DNA of 64,000 bases from Paenisporosarcina sp050269735 (GCF_050269735.1 NZ_JBNNIX010000002.1:186001-250000), one strand, 5' to 3'; shown: positions 52,788 through 62,355, counted from the stretch's first letter. The notes: generated from the letters alone by a model not told the origin. Translations and numbers: made by a program.

Positions 52788-53852
52788 TTAATCTCTTGCA
52801 GATCGCATGGCTCTTAAATGAATTCTCTCGAAGGGATGTTCACCCTTACTAAATTCAATTTCACTTCGTTTTTGAACAGGCTCCCTCGTACTGTCGACTG
52901 CTGCTAACACTTTCGTCAATCCTTCCATCATCCCTTTTGCAGATAGGATTAATAGGCAAATAAATAAAATTGGCATGAAAGAAATCCACGGATAGGACGT
53001 CCATAAGTATTCCCACCACATCCCTAGCAAACCAGCCCATTCATTTGAATTGGAGACTCGTTTAGTGGAGCCAAATAAATCACCACGGAGGGTATATCCC
53101 CCTATGAATAACCCTAGAACGGCTAAATGGGACATTAAAATCAGCGTGTGAATGAAATCTCTTAAGAAAATAATCGCTAGTTGAGGAACGAGAAACGGTT
53201 TAATATGTTTATTTACAATTCGCCAATTACTGGCTCCAAGCGTCCTGGAGCTTTCGATAAATTCCTTTTTATAAATGGTCTTTACTTCATTTGCAATCAA
53301 GATTGAATTTGTTGGGACAAAAAGAAGAGCAAAAATAAGGATATAGAAAAGTACCCTGCTCCAATAAGGCAAAGGCTCCGGTCCGTTAACTAAAGCACCA
53401 TCTACCATAAACATCTCCACCTCAGATATTAAAATGCCATTCAATAGAAGAAATGCCAACAAAGTCATCGGGAAGTAGTTCAAAGCATCTGCCATTGATT
53501 TAAGGGGTTTTTCAATCTTCTGCAGGAAGAAATGAATGAACAGCCCAATCCAAAAGGACGGGAAAACACGGAGAAATGTAATCAGTATTGCGGCTGCAAT
53601 TGTATATTTTGCTCCTACAAGCATGACGATAAATAAATCCCGTCCAAAATTGTCAGTTCCTAAGGGTGGAAAGTTTTTATAACTGTAAGGTGCAGGTAAT
53701 GGTTTCCCCTGGCTATCATAAAGTAATGAGGTTGTAGGAATCCGATCATTAAAGAAGAAAAAATATAGCATGCTAACTACAAACAGACCAATGATGCTGA
53801 GGAAGCCGGAAAGAAATAACTTATTTAAGAGAATTCTTTTTAAAATATACAC
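52788..53852 (-). CDS. ABC permease, OppC/DppC-like
   Basis: 354 residues from GTG 53852 (GGTGA upstream), starting 4 bp after the OppB-like stop. GTDNFGRDLFIVMLVGAK is the OppC N-terminal signature, and the EAA loop ESSRTLGASNWRIVNKHI is intact, so it should bind an ATPase. No ATPase or binding protein gene is adjacent. Confidence 0.85.
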   Translation of the reverse strand: MYILKRILLNKLFLSGFLSIIGLFVVSMLYFFFFNDRIPTTSLLYDSQGKPLPAPYSYKNFPPLGTDNFGRDLFIVMLVGAKYTIAAAILITFLRVFPSFWIGLFIHFFLQKIEKPLKSMADALNYFPMTLLAFLLLNGILISEVEMFMVDGALVNGPEPLPYWSRVLFYILIFALLFVPTNSILIANEVKTIYKKEFIESSRTLGASNWRIVNKHIKPFLVPQLAIIFLRDFIHTLILMSHLAVLGLFIGGYTLRGDLFGSTKRVSNSNEWAGLLGMWWEYLWTSYPWISFMPILFICLLILSAKGMMEGLTKVLAAVDSTREPVQKRSEIEFSKGEHPFERIHLRAMRSARD

Positions 53853-53856
53853 ACAA

Positions 53857-54723
53857 TCACCATTCCAATCTTTGGCCTGTATATTTTTCTATAAGGCTAG
53901 TAATAACGGCGTATAAGAGGAAAACAGGCACAAAAAACAGTATCAAAGTGAATGCAATCACATTCGGATTTGGATAGCTCGTTATAAACGTAAAAATTCC
54001 ATAGATGTTGAATAGTTTTTCAAAAATCACCATTGAAGACAATAGATACAGAACAATCGTCTTACTATGACTAAAAATGCTTGGGGCTATATTTCTCAGA
54101 ACATGGTAAAAGAAAATTTCCGTTTTGTTAAACCCTTTGCTTTTGGCCAATTCTACGTATGATTTAGTCCATTCATCACTGACTAAATGGAGGTTAATTC
54201 TAAAAATCATGAATGAGGGAATTAAGGCTAACGTAACAACCGGCAGAAAATACGTTTGGTTTTGGGATGAACCAGCTACAGGAAATAATAAATGACCGCT
54301 CTGCTTGAAATATAAAATAACGGAAAATTGAATGAGCATGATGATGAATAAGTCTGGTAGGGATTCGAGTAAGGATACAAATCTAGAAACCAAATCGTTT
54401 ATTTTTTGTGGAAGCAAGACTGTGAGGTAAGTAATAAATAAACCGCAGATCATAGCAATAAATAGCGCAGAAATGAAAATGGTTACCGAGTAAAAGTAAT
54501 AATCCCAAAAATTTAAGAAAATAGAATACTCTTGATTAGTCGGTCCTAAAATAATTAAGTTGTCAGGAAAAATTAGAGACTTGATGATATGTAAAACATT
54601 TTTCAAAAAAACCGTAAAATCAAGCTGAATTCCATTAGAAAACAACCCTACGAATGCACTTAACAAAATAATTCCAAGGACTACGTAAAGAAAACGCGTT
54701 AATACTCTCAAACTTGAAATCAT
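53857..54723 (-). CDS. ABC permease, OppB/DppB-like
   Basis: 288 residues from ATG 54723 behind AAGGTGGAG; the frame extends 43 codons upstream without support. About six membrane helices, with EAA loop YVELAKSKGFNKTEIFFYH. First gene of a run of same-strand genes to 50560. Shorter than typical OppB (about 305-335). Confidence 0.83.
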   Translation of the reverse strand: MISSLRVLTRFLYVVLGIILLSAFVGLFSNGIQLDFTVFLKNVLHIIKSLIFPDNLIILGPTNQEYSIFLNFWDYYFYSVTIFISALFIAMICGLFITYLTVLLPQKINDLVSRFVSLLESLPDLFIIMLIQFSVILYFKQSGHLLFPVAGSSQNQTYFLPVVTLALIPSFMIFRINLHLVSDEWTKSYVELAKSKGFNKTEIFFYHVLRNIAPSIFSHSKTIVLYLLSSMVIFEKLFNIYGIFTFITSYPNPNVIAFTLILFFVPVFLLYAVITSLIEKYTGQRLEW

Positions 54724-54941
54724 AAGGATTCTCCACCTTAAATTCTTTATCCAAAAATTGTAACTTAAAGTCAAGATTACCATATATTTTTTGGGAGTAA
54801 TAGCTATTATTAAGTATTTTCCGATAATTAACATTGTTTCGCTTTGACGCAAATAGGAATTGCATTGAAATTCCTGTAAATTCTTTGGTTGTATCTTAAC
54901 TCAGAATAAAGTTTGGTGATTTTTATTCAGGAGATGAAATT

Positions 54942-55175
54942 ATGACAAACCAACAAAATACAGATCAACAAGGTAACCAAATTTCCAAAGGTATTAAAGA
55001 GAAGGCTGGAGCAGCATTTCATGCAGTGCACAGCGCTTTAGAAAAAACTGAAAATGCCGCTATGAATGCGGTGGATAAAACTGCTAATGCAGTTAATGGT
55101 CTAACCAATAAATCAAAAAATAAGACCGGTAATTCATCGAACAATCTAACCGCTAACAAAGGACTGCAACATTAG
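54942..55175 (+). CDS. Small hydrophilic LEA-like protein
   Basis: 77 residues after AGGAGATGAAATT. Rich in Asn, Lys and Ala with repeats of the type A-x-x-AVDKTANAVNG, giving an amphipathic 11-residue periodicity as in LEA/desiccation proteins. Divergent from the OppB-like gene. Stress or spore association is inference from composition. Confidence 0.6.
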   Translation: MTNQQNTDQQGNQISKGIKEKAGAAFHAVHSALEKTENAAMNAVDKTANAVNGLTNKSKNKTGNSSNNLTANKGLQH

Positions 55176-55210
55176 AATATCTGGTTTTAGATTGTTTGAT
55201 GTCTTCATAT

Positions 55211-55250
55211 ATAAAGCACCCACGAATAATAAAATCGTTGGGTGCTTTAT
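55211..55250 (+). terminator. Terminator after the LEA-like gene
   Basis: ATAAAGCACCCACGAAT (55211-55227) pairs with 55234-55250 with one mismatch. Confidence 0.88.
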
Positions 55251-55305
55251 CTATTTATATTCGCTCTTACTGAAACAAATAAAAACAGTGAAAAATAATG
55301 ATACT

Positions 55306-55818
55306 TTATTTCTCATGTAGCCAGCCTTCCACTTGTTCTTTCATCTCTTTTTCTAATCCGTCGATGGTTTCGGTATCATTCACTGCCATTTTTACGTATT
55401 TTTCTGGAAACATTTTCTTTATGGAAGATGCATATTGATTCCCGTCTTTTGGTTCAGTGTACTTAATTACTTCATAACCCGAATCCACTTTCTTTAATTG
55501 AATGAAGGCAGGTAATGAGTGTCCTGATTGATTGTTGACACCACTATCCTTATTAAATCCGCCGAAATATGACCACATGTATACGTTGATTATTCCTTTG
55601 TACTCACTAGTTCCATAGATCTTATGGACTTCAAATTGTTTTTCTGAAGGATAATATAACTTCTTGTATTTTTCTACTATATACGCTGAAATCACCTCGT
55701 CCATTTCTTTAGTTACATGTGCATTTCCATCCTTGATCTCGGGAGAATCTGGAGCACATCCCACTAAAAATACCGACAATATCATGATAAACAATTTATT
55801 CATATACCATCTTTTCAC
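55306..55818 (-). CDS. Lipoprotein of unknown function
   Basis: 170 residues from GTG 55818 behind AAGGAGAAT. Lipobox SVFLVGC. The mature part has no recognised domain but resembles small NTF2-like lipoproteins (VYMWSYFGGF, SGYEVIKYTEPKDG). It follows lepB by about 30 bp on the same strand. Confidence 0.7.
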   Translation of the reverse strand: MKRWYMNKLFIMILSVFLVGCAPDSPEIKDGNAHVTKEMDEVISAYIVEKYKKLYYPSEKQFEVHKIYGTSEYKGIINVYMWSYFGGFNKDSGVNNQSGHSLPAFIQLKKVDSGYEVIKYTEPKDGNQYASSIKKMFPEKYVKMAVNDTETIDGLEKEMKEQVEGWLHEK

Positions 55819-55847
55819 TAAGAAAATTCTCCTTGTCTTTCAATAAA

Positions 55848-56408
55848 TTATTCAACCATACCAATTTCCTTAAGTGGCCAAAAGATTATGTTTGTTTTAC
55901 CTATGACTTCCTCTAGTGGGACTAAACCAATGATTCGACTATCTGTACTGTTTCCACGATTGTCCCCCATAACAAACAAGTATCCTTCTGGAATTACTTT
56001 CTCTCCTGTCCGTTCTTCAAGGGTGAAATCTTCTGTTAGAATCCCACCGTTCATAAGTGTTTTATAAGAATCCAAATATGGTTCTTTCTGAAGTTCGCCA
56101 TTGATATATAGTTGATCATTTTTGTATGCGACATGATCTCCAGGCAATCCAATCACTCGTTTGATATAGTCCTTTTTCTCAGGTGCGTGAAAGACAACGA
56201 TATCGAATCGACTTGGCTCTCCAACTTCGTAGCCGATTTTACTAACAATCATTCGTTCTCCATTTTCAAGAGTCGGCATCATTGACTCCCCGTCGACAAC
56301 GATTGGTGTAAACAAAAAGTGACGTATTAACCAAACAGCTGCAAAGGCAATAAGCAATGCTTTTGCCCACTCCCAAATTTCATTTTTTTCTTTTTTCACT
56401 TGTTCCAT
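55848..56408 (-). CDS. lepB: Signal peptidase I
   Basis: 186 residues, SipS/SipT type. One N-terminal membrane segment, then VDGESMMPTLENGE with the catalytic Ser, KKDYIKRVIGLPGD with the catalytic Lys, and MGDNRGNSTDSR. It cleaves secretory signal peptides outside the membrane. AGGAGGTCG precedes the ATG. Contrast the dead paralogue at 48257. Confidence 0.95.
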   Translation of the reverse strand: MEQVKKEKNEIWEWAKALLIAFAAVWLIRHFLFTPIVVDGESMMPTLENGERMIVSKIGYEVGEPSRFDIVVFHAPEKKDYIKRVIGLPGDHVAYKNDQLYINGELQKEPYLDSYKTLMNGGILTEDFTLEERTGEKVIPEGYLFVMGDNRGNSTDSRIIGLVPLEEVIGKTNIIFWPLKEIGMVE

Positions 56409-56459
56409 TTTACGACCTCCTGGAATAAAAAAGTTTGAGTTGGATTAAATCTTTAACCA

Positions 56460-56942
56460 TTATTGAATCCATTCCATCACATATATCTTTTTATTTTTCT
56501 TATTTAATATGACGACTAAAAAGCTATTGTCTTCATTCAATTTATAAAAATACTGATTGTCTAATATGAATTGGACCGGATTATCTACGAGTACTTCCTG
56601 TTTATTTACTTCTACATTATTGTTAAGATCTTTTTGGAATTTCTCAATAAGTGTTGTTACCGTATCCAATGACGTTTCATCAATTGGTAACCACATATCT
56701 TTTGCCAATACTTTTTGGATTTGATAATAATCGTAATCCAAAATAGTGTAGGTAGCACCCTCACTAGGAAAACCCTCTCGACTCGTATAAACAACTTCAA
56801 ATTTTTTAGGCAAAGGCAAGGATATATCTTAATTCAGTTTCCACTCCAATACTGTTGTGATAATTCCAATCATAAAAAACCCTGTTACGGTTATAATCCC
56901 CACAATAAATAATGAGAATATTCTTTTCTTACTCTTTTTCAT
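56460..56942 (-). pseudogene. Membrane-anchored protein gene broken by one in-frame TAA
   Basis: From ATG 56942 (GAGGGG upstream) a basic head and membrane helix (IFSLFIVGIITVTGFFMIGII) read to ...EWKLN, then TAA at 56831-56829 is codon 38; the same frame continues without another stop for 123 codons (SLPLPKKFEVVYTSREGFP...) to 56460. Both parts look coding and fit one exported protein. A downstream TTG could restart a 119-residue product but has no ribosome site. Family not recognised. Confidence 0.75.
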
Positions 56943-57056
56943 TTACTTCTTTCCCCTCAATAAGACTCAAACGTATCCAATAGTTTTCACATTTTTAAAA
57001 TTAATCTAATATTGACGACGAAAGGGAAAAGTTAAAAGTTTCAATACAGAACTAAG

Positions 57057-57284
57057 TTATTTATTCTCATAACCATTTACGAAAGTTAATCCTTTTTCAA
57101 TTAAGGCGCGTCGTATCAAATCAAGCGCTTTCGGACCCATTCCATGTAATTTCAAAACATCAGCCTCACTAACTTTGGTAAATTGCTCAAGTTGAATGTA
57201 TCCAGCTACATCAAGTGCTCAACGTGCTGGCGCTCCTATTGAGGTTGGGATGTCACTTTTTAAACTACTATTATTTTTCGTCAT
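57057..57284 (-). pseudogene. Helix-hairpin-helix small protein gene broken by one in-frame TGA
   Basis: ATG 57284 follows AAGGTGAG. The frame reads SIGAPAR, then TGA at 57221-57219 (codon 22), then ALDVAGYIQLEQFTKVS and LKLHGMGPKALDLIRRAL to TAA at 57057. The second part is a helix-hairpin-helix like the RNA polymerase alpha C-terminal fold, found in small Bacillales DNA-binding-like proteins, which carry Arg at the stop position. A single CGA to TGA change would explain it. Confidence 0.8.
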
Positions 57285-57402
57285 TACTTCTCACCTTTCT
57301 TGATTGTTTATTCAAAATAAAATTGATAAATATTAATTTCTATAGTCATCCACTTATGTCCTTCTTCCTACCTTTTAAAAAACGGAACACATATAAAACA
57401 CA

Positions 57403-57448
57403 AAAAACATCCCGCCTGTAAGCAAATGCTTAACAAGCGGGATGTTTT
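57403..57448 (-). terminator. argGH terminator
   Basis: AAAAACATCCCGC pairs with GCGGGATGTTTT across a 21-base loop; it abuts the argH stop. Confidence 0.8.
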
Positions 57449-58818
57449 CATACTAATGATTTTGCTTTTTCAATTTGCAAACGGACTTGGTCAAAACCAG
57501 TTCCCCCAAGCGAATTTCTTCGCTTGACTGCCGCTTCGGGTGACAGTATATCGTAGATATCGGGTTGGATTAAACTACTGGCTTCCTGCAAGTCTTCTAT
57601 CGTTAGGTCCAACAAGTAAATGCCGCGCTGGATACATAGGAATACAAGCTTCCCTGTGACTTCATGTGCTTCACGGAATGGCATGCCTTTTGTTGCCAAG
57701 TAATCGGCGAGTTCCGTAGCATTTGAGAAATCTTGATGCACCGCTTCATTTAAGCGTTTTGTATGAACTGTCATGGTTCTGACCATGCCTTCAAAAATTT
57801 GAAGTGATCCATTTAAAGTTTGAACCGTATCGAACATGCCTTCTTTGTCTTCTTGCATGTCTTTGTTATACGTGAGTGGCAATCCTTTTAGCGTTGTAAG
57901 CAGGCTAAATAAGTTCCCATACACACGACCCGTTTTTCCGCGAATCAATTCGGCCATATCGGGGTTTTTCTTTTGAGGCATGATGCTGGAGCCTGTGGCG
58001 AACGCATCGTCGAGTTCAATAAATTGAAACTCCTGGCTCGACCACAGAATGATTTCTTCAGCGAAACGCGATAAGTGCATCATCACAAGTGATGCATTAC
58101 TTAAAAATTCCACGATGAAATCACGGTCACTCACGGCATCCATGCTATTTTGGTACACTTGCTCAAACCCAAGGGTATTGGCTGCTTTTTCGCGGTCAAT
58201 TGGGAATGTCGTACCTGCAAGTGCACCGGCACCTAATGGTGAAATATCAATTCGTTTAAGTGATTCGGTCAAACGTTCCTGATCACGCTCAAGCATCCAA
58301 AAGTAAGCCATCAAATGATGGGCAAACGATATCGGTTGTGCGCGTTGCAAATGCGTATAACCAGGTGCAATAGTTTCAATATGTTGTTCTGCCTGCGTCA
58401 AAATGGCTTTTTGAAAAGCTTTGATGCTTTCGATAATTTCCACAACACGATGCTTTAAAAAGAGGTGCATATCTGTTGCTACTTGGTCATTTCGACTGCG
58501 ACCCGTATGCATCTTGCCACCAACCGGTCCAATCAAATCAATCAACATCTTTTCGAGATTCAAATGAATATCTTCATTTGCAACTTCAAACACCAGCTCT
58601 TCCTTTGCTGCTTTTTCTTTCAGTTGCTCCAAGCCATCTACGATTTTACTTACATCTTCTGCAGATAAAATCCCACAATCGCCGAGCATTTTCACATGTG
58701 CCAAACTGCCCGTCAAGTCTTCCATGACGAGTTGCTGATCAAAGCCGATGGATGCGCCAAATTCATCCACCCACTCTTCAGCAGACTTTTGAAAACGGCC
58801 GCCCCATAGTTTGGTCAT
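57448..58818 (-). CDS. argH: Argininosuccinate lyase
   Basis: 456 residues from ATG 58818, overlapping the argG stop (ATGA). The fumarase/aspartase superfamily signature GSSIMPQKKNPD is near residue 280, and HTGRSRNDQVATD near residue 110. It splits argininosuccinate into arginine and fumarate. Second gene of argGH. Confidence 0.97.
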   Translation of the reverse strand: MTKLWGGRFQKSAEEWVDEFGASIGFDQQLVMEDLTGSLAHVKMLGDCGILSAEDVSKIVDGLEQLKEKAAKEELVFEVANEDIHLNLEKMLIDLIGPVGGKMHTGRSRNDQVATDMHLFLKHRVVEIIESIKAFQKAILTQAEQHIETIAPGYTHLQRAQPISFAHHLMAYFWMLERDQERLTESLKRIDISPLGAGALAGTTFPIDREKAANTLGFEQVYQNSMDAVSDRDFIVEFLSNASLVMMHLSRFAEEIILWSSQEFQFIELDDAFATGSSIMPQKKNPDMAELIRGKTGRVYGNLFSLLTTLKGLPLTYNKDMQEDKEGMFDTVQTLNGSLQIFEGMVRTMTVHTKRLNEAVHQDFSNATELADYLATKGMPFREAHEVTGKLVFLCIQRGIYLLDLTIEDLQEASSLIQPDIYDILSPEAAVKRRNSLGGTGFDQVRLQIEKAKSLV

Positions 58819-60023
58819 ACCGACACCTTCTCTTTTCCTTTGTTGACCATGGCATGAACTTTTGTCGGAAGACCCCATAGTTCAATGAAGCCCACGGCAG
58901 ATTGATGGTTGAATTCATCATCCGTTGTATAAGTAGCAAGTTTTTCATCATACAGTGAATTCGGAGATTTACGACCTTCGACAATGGCGTGACCTTTAAA
59001 TAATTTTACACGCACCACACCGTTCACATACACTTGTGTTTCTTTTAGGAATGCTTCAAGAGCCACTTTTAATGGTGAGAACCATAATCCTTCGTAAATC
59101 AGTTCCGTTAATTTTTTCTCGATGACCGGTTTGAAATGTGCCAGTTCTTTTACAAGCGTAATGTCTTCAAGTTCTTTGTGGGCTAATAATAGTGTGTGTG
59201 CTCCAGGAACTTCATATACTTCGCGTGATTTAATTCCAACTAAACGATTTTCAACGTGGTCGATACGTCCGACGCCGTGTTTTCCAGCTACGATATTTAA
59301 CTCGGAGATAAGCTCAGCTAGTGGATAAGCTACATCGTTCAATGCGACTGGTACACCTTGTTCAAATGTAATTTCAATCATATCTGCTGTATCTGGTGTA
59401 TCTTCGAGTGCAACAGTCAAATCATAGGCATCCGCCGGAGGTGCAGCCCATGGGTCTTCCAAAATGCCACATTCATTCGAACGACCCCAGAGATTTTGAT
59501 CAATTGAAAACGGGCTATCCAAATTGATTGGAATTGGAATGTTATTTTTCTTTGCATAGTCAATTTCTTCTTCACGGGACCAGCCCCATGCACGAACAGG
59601 TGCAATTACTTCGAGAGAAGGATCCAGTGCTTTAATCGATACTTCAAAACGCACTTGGTCATTGCCTTTTCCTGTACAGCCATGAGCTACGGCATCCGCA
59701 CCTGTTTGTTGTGCGATTTCAACCAACTTTTTAGAAATCAATGGACGTGATAAAGCGGAAACCAAGGGGTATTTCCCTTCATACCAAGTATGAGCTTGAA
59801 GTGCGAGCAATGCATATTCGTTTGCAAATTCTTCTTTTGCATCGACCATATAACTTTCAACAGCACCAACTTGAATGGCTTTCTTTTTAATGAACTCCAA
59901 ATCTTTCCCTTCACCAACATCTAGACAAACAGCGATTACATCATAACCTTGTTCTTTTAACCATGGAATTGCTACGGAAGTATCTAGGCCACCTGAATAT
60001 GCGAGAACTACTTTTTTGTTCAT
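58815..60023 (-). CDS. argG: Argininosuccinate synthase
   Basis: 402 residues. ATP-pyrophosphatase N-terminus VVLAYSGGLDTSVAIPWL and the second signature GCTGKGNDQVRFE are present. It joins citrulline and aspartate using ATP. CAGGAGGAAAATAAC precedes the ATG. First gene of argGH; ARG-box-like sites lie upstream. Confidence 0.97.
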   Translation of the reverse strand: MNKKVVLAYSGGLDTSVAIPWLKEQGYDVIAVCLDVGEGKDLEFIKKKAIQVGAVESYMVDAKEEFANEYALLALQAHTWYEGKYPLVSALSRPLISKKLVEIAQQTGADAVAHGCTGKGNDQVRFEVSIKALDPSLEVIAPVRAWGWSREEEIDYAKKNNIPIPINLDSPFSIDQNLWGRSNECGILEDPWAAPPADAYDLTVALEDTPDTADMIEITFEQGVPVALNDVAYPLAELISELNIVAGKHGVGRIDHVENRLVGIKSREVYEVPGAHTLLLAHKELEDITLVKELAHFKPVIEKKLTELIYEGLWFSPLKVALEAFLKETQVYVNGVVRVKLFKGHAIVEGRKSPNSLYDEKLATYTTDDEFNHQSAVGFIELWGLPTKVHAMVNKGKEKVSV

Positions 60024-60040
60024 ATGTTATTTTCCTCCTG

Positions 60041-60127
60041 AATGTATTTTTATTCATCTTTTATGAATTAATATACACGAATGATAACATGTAATAAAAA
60101 TGTATACAAGTGAATACTCATACATTT
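60041..60127 (-). promoter_or_regulatory. argG promoter with ArgR/AhrC-like boxes
   Basis: On the minus strand -35 TTGTAT (60104-60109), 17 bases, -10 TATCAT (60081-60086). An ARG-box-like sequence ATGAATAAAAATACATT lies at about 60042-60059, close to the consensus ATGAATAAAAATTCA, and a weaker one, ATGTATGAGTATTCA, at about 60112-60126 overlaps the -35 side. Arginine repression through AhrC is inferred. Confidence 0.6.
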
Positions 60128-60148
60128 AAAAAGTTTAACTATTCAAAA

Positions 60149-60177
60149 AAAGAACAACCGCTATGGTTGCTCTTTTT
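60149..60177 (-). terminator. Terminator after the SDR gene
   Basis: AAGAACAACC pairs with GGTTGCTCTT with one mismatch. On the minus strand T7 follows. Confidence 0.75.
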
Positions 60178-60184
60178 CCCGTGT

Positions 60185-60937
60185 TTATTTTTTCATAAAA
60201 AAATCTCGTCCTATTCGTTCAATTAGCGATGGAGCCAGATTGTATGCTTTACTCGAAATGCCCATGTACCAAGGCAAGTCCACTTCCCGCACCGGCTGGT
60301 CAATTACTCGAACGATTGCACTGGAAACTTCTCCTACAGATAATAAAAACTTTTCTAGTGAATTTTTATATGTACCTGTTGTATCCGCTAAATCCAAAAA
60401 TGGTGTATCAATAGGTCCAGGATTAATCGTTGTCACGTGAACCCCATAAGGCTGAACTTCCATTCTAGTAGCATTCGCATAACCAAGAAGCGCGTGCTTC
60501 GTTGCTGCATAGACGGACGCTTTTGGTGTAGCAACTTTCCCAGCTTGGGAAGCGACATAAATAAGATGCCCTGATTTCCTTTCCAACATGAAAGGTAAAA
60601 TCCTACTCGTTAATTTCATAGGTGCTGTTACATTGATTGTCATCATGTCATCAATTTGTTGGTCAGAAGTGTCATGTGCCAAAGCAAATGTTCCCACACC
60701 AGCGGAAAATACAATGACATCAGGAGCTGGACATTGACTACATACATTCTCTAAACCATGATCAGTTAGCAAATCAGCTTCAATTGTATGAATTCCAAGA
60801 GAACTGAGTTTCTCAAGCGCAGATTTGGAACGACCTGTTGCATAAACGGTGTATCCTTGCTTGTGTAAATCATGTGCGACTTGTAGACCTACGCCACTTG
60901 TCGCACCTGTAATCAGGACTGTTTTAGGCTTGACCAT
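60185..60937 (-). CDS. yqjQ: Short-chain dehydrogenase/reductase, YqjQ-like
   Basis: 250 residues from ATG 60937, which lies inside the 3' end of the MBL-fold gene (14-bp overlap) with GGGG upstream. Cofactor loop TGATSGVG, catalytic VASQAG Ser and YAATK Tyr/Lys, and NPGPIDTPF are all present. NAD(P)-dependent oxidoreductase of unknown substrate. The pairing with the MBL-fold gene matches B. subtilis yqjQ-yqjP. Confidence 0.9.
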   Translation of the reverse strand: MVKPKTVLITGATSGVGLQVAHDLHKQGYTVYATGRSKSALEKLSSLGIHTIEADLLTDHGLENVCSQCPAPDVIVFSAGVGTFALAHDTSDQQIDDMMTINVTAPMKLTSRILPFMLERKSGHLIYVASQAGKVATPKASVYAATKHALLGYANATRMEVQPYGVHVTTINPGPIDTPFLDLADTTGTYKNSLEKFLLSVGEVSSAIVRVIDQPVREVDLPWYMGISSKAYNLAPSLIERIGRDFFMKK

Positions 60938-61868
60938 AAGTGAATACCCCATTTTGATCTCGCGATTCGATTGCAAGTCCTTCAGCAAGTAAATAATCCA
61001 CTTGTCCAATCGTTTCAGAGAGTGTCAGACCGAGCTCTTTTTCATAAACAGATGGAAATAATTTTTGTGTGATTTCAAAGATAGTCAGTTGTGTCTCTGC
61101 AAGCATCGCATGTACTTTCATCGCACGATCATGTTGTTTTTCCAATCGATGTGCAATCAATGCATGAACATTGTATACTTCATTCCCGTGTCCACTGTAT
61201 ATTTTCTCTACCGGCATGGCCATGACTTTTCTTAATGATTCATTATATTGAATCATCGCTTGAGGTCTTCCGGCACTAGGGTCAAGTGGTGGTTCAATCA
61301 AAGGATTTGAAGAAATTTTTTCTAATATATGGTCCCCACCAATCATTTCTTTACTTTCAGCGTGCCAAAAAGAAACGTGGCTCTGTGCATGACCTAGTGT
61401 TTCCACAACCGTCCAACCTGGATGGCCTGGAAGTGCATCGCCCTCCTCCACTGTCATATCAAGTGGACGATTGCCCATGAAAGCAACTGGGCGTTTCATT
61501 TTTTCGACCCAGGCATGATATTTTTGCGGAACGCCTTCTTCAATCAATCGTTCTAAATAAAATTCATCATGATAGGCAAAAAACGCTGGATCCCGAGTCA
61601 ACCAAAGATCATTATAGGCATGGCCATATACTTTAGCATTTGGAAAAGCATCAATCCAGCCTGCATGGTCTGGGTGATGGTGGGTCAAGAATACTTGCTC
61701 AACATCATTGAACGTATAACCCGCTTCCTTTATTCCACATTCGAGTGCTGTATAAGCTTCTGGTGTTTTTGGGCCCGCATCAATTAACGAAAGCGAATCT
61801 CCTTTTAATAGATAGGCATTGACATCTCCAACAGCAAAAGGTGTCGGCAAAATAAGTTTGTGGATCAT
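60924..61868 (-). CDS. yqjP: MBL-fold metallo-hydrolase, YqjP-like
   Basis: 314 residues. THHHPDHAGW is the zinc motif, with GHAQSHVSFWH and YSGHGNEV giving further ligands; the C-terminal winged-helix-like part (EKELGLTLSETIGQVDYLL) is typical of the LACTB2-like subgroup. Substrate unknown. Operon with the SDR gene. Confidence 0.9.
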   Translation of the reverse strand: MIHKLILPTPFAVGDVNAYLLKGDSLSLIDAGPKTPEAYTALECGIKEAGYTFNDVEQVFLTHHHPDHAGWIDAFPNAKVYGHAYNDLWLTRDPAFFAYHDEFYLERLIEEGVPQKYHAWVEKMKRPVAFMGNRPLDMTVEEGDALPGHPGWTVVETLGHAQSHVSFWHAESKEMIGGDHILEKISSNPLIEPPLDPSAGRPQAMIQYNESLRKVMAMPVEKIYSGHGNEVYNVHALIAHRLEKQHDRAMKVHAMLAETQLTIFEITQKLFPSVYEKELGLTLSETIGQVDYLLAEGLAIESRDQNGVFTYGQA

Positions 61869-62053
61869 ATGGCATTCTCCTTAAAATGAATCACTATTCA
61901 CTCTATTGTACAAGTTTTCCATGTTCACGTCACTTTTCAGGATAATTAATGGGTGAGCACGATTGAATCGTAAAAGTTGAAATGAAATGGGGAAAGTTCA
62001 CACCGTTGTTGCATATACTGAAATTACCCAGAATTCTTTTAACTATTCTTCTG

Positions 62054-62083
62054 TTGACATCCATTCATATGCAAGTCTATAAT
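62054..62083 (+). promoter_or_regulatory. SigmaA promoter of the T-box/proC transcript
   Basis: TTGACA (62054-62059), 18 bases, TATAAT (62078-62083): perfect -35 and -10 hexamers. Confidence 0.9.
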
Positions 62084-62094
62084 TTCAATAATTT

Positions 62095-62335
62095 AGAACG
62101 TTCAGGCTTTGATAAAGATCAGTAATCGTGTTGAAGGAATGTAGAGATTGTGTTCACCGGCTGAAAGACACACTTCCCTCTCACAGGATGAACCTACTTT
62201 GGAGCCGCCATGCAAACATGGCCGTGCCTTCGCGATAAGAAGGAACAAGTTGTGCTCCATGTGGGGCAAAACAAGGTGGTACCGCGGAAACATGCGTTTT
62301 CGTCCTTTTATTAGGACGGGAGCGCATTTTTTTAT
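62095..62335 (+). ncRNA. T-box leader, proline-specific
   Basis: The T-box sequence AAGGTGGTACCGCGG is at 62273-62287, preceded by the stem I region with GAACCTACTTTGGAGC near 62192-62207. The triplet CCT in that context is the likely specifier (proline). TGGT in the T-box would pair with an ACCA end, fitting tRNA-Pro. The terminator stem CGTCCT...AGGACG with T7 lies at about 62296-62333. Uncharged tRNA-Pro should turn on proC. Confidence 0.9.
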
Positions 62336-62355
62336 ACAAAAAAGGAGGAGTAACA

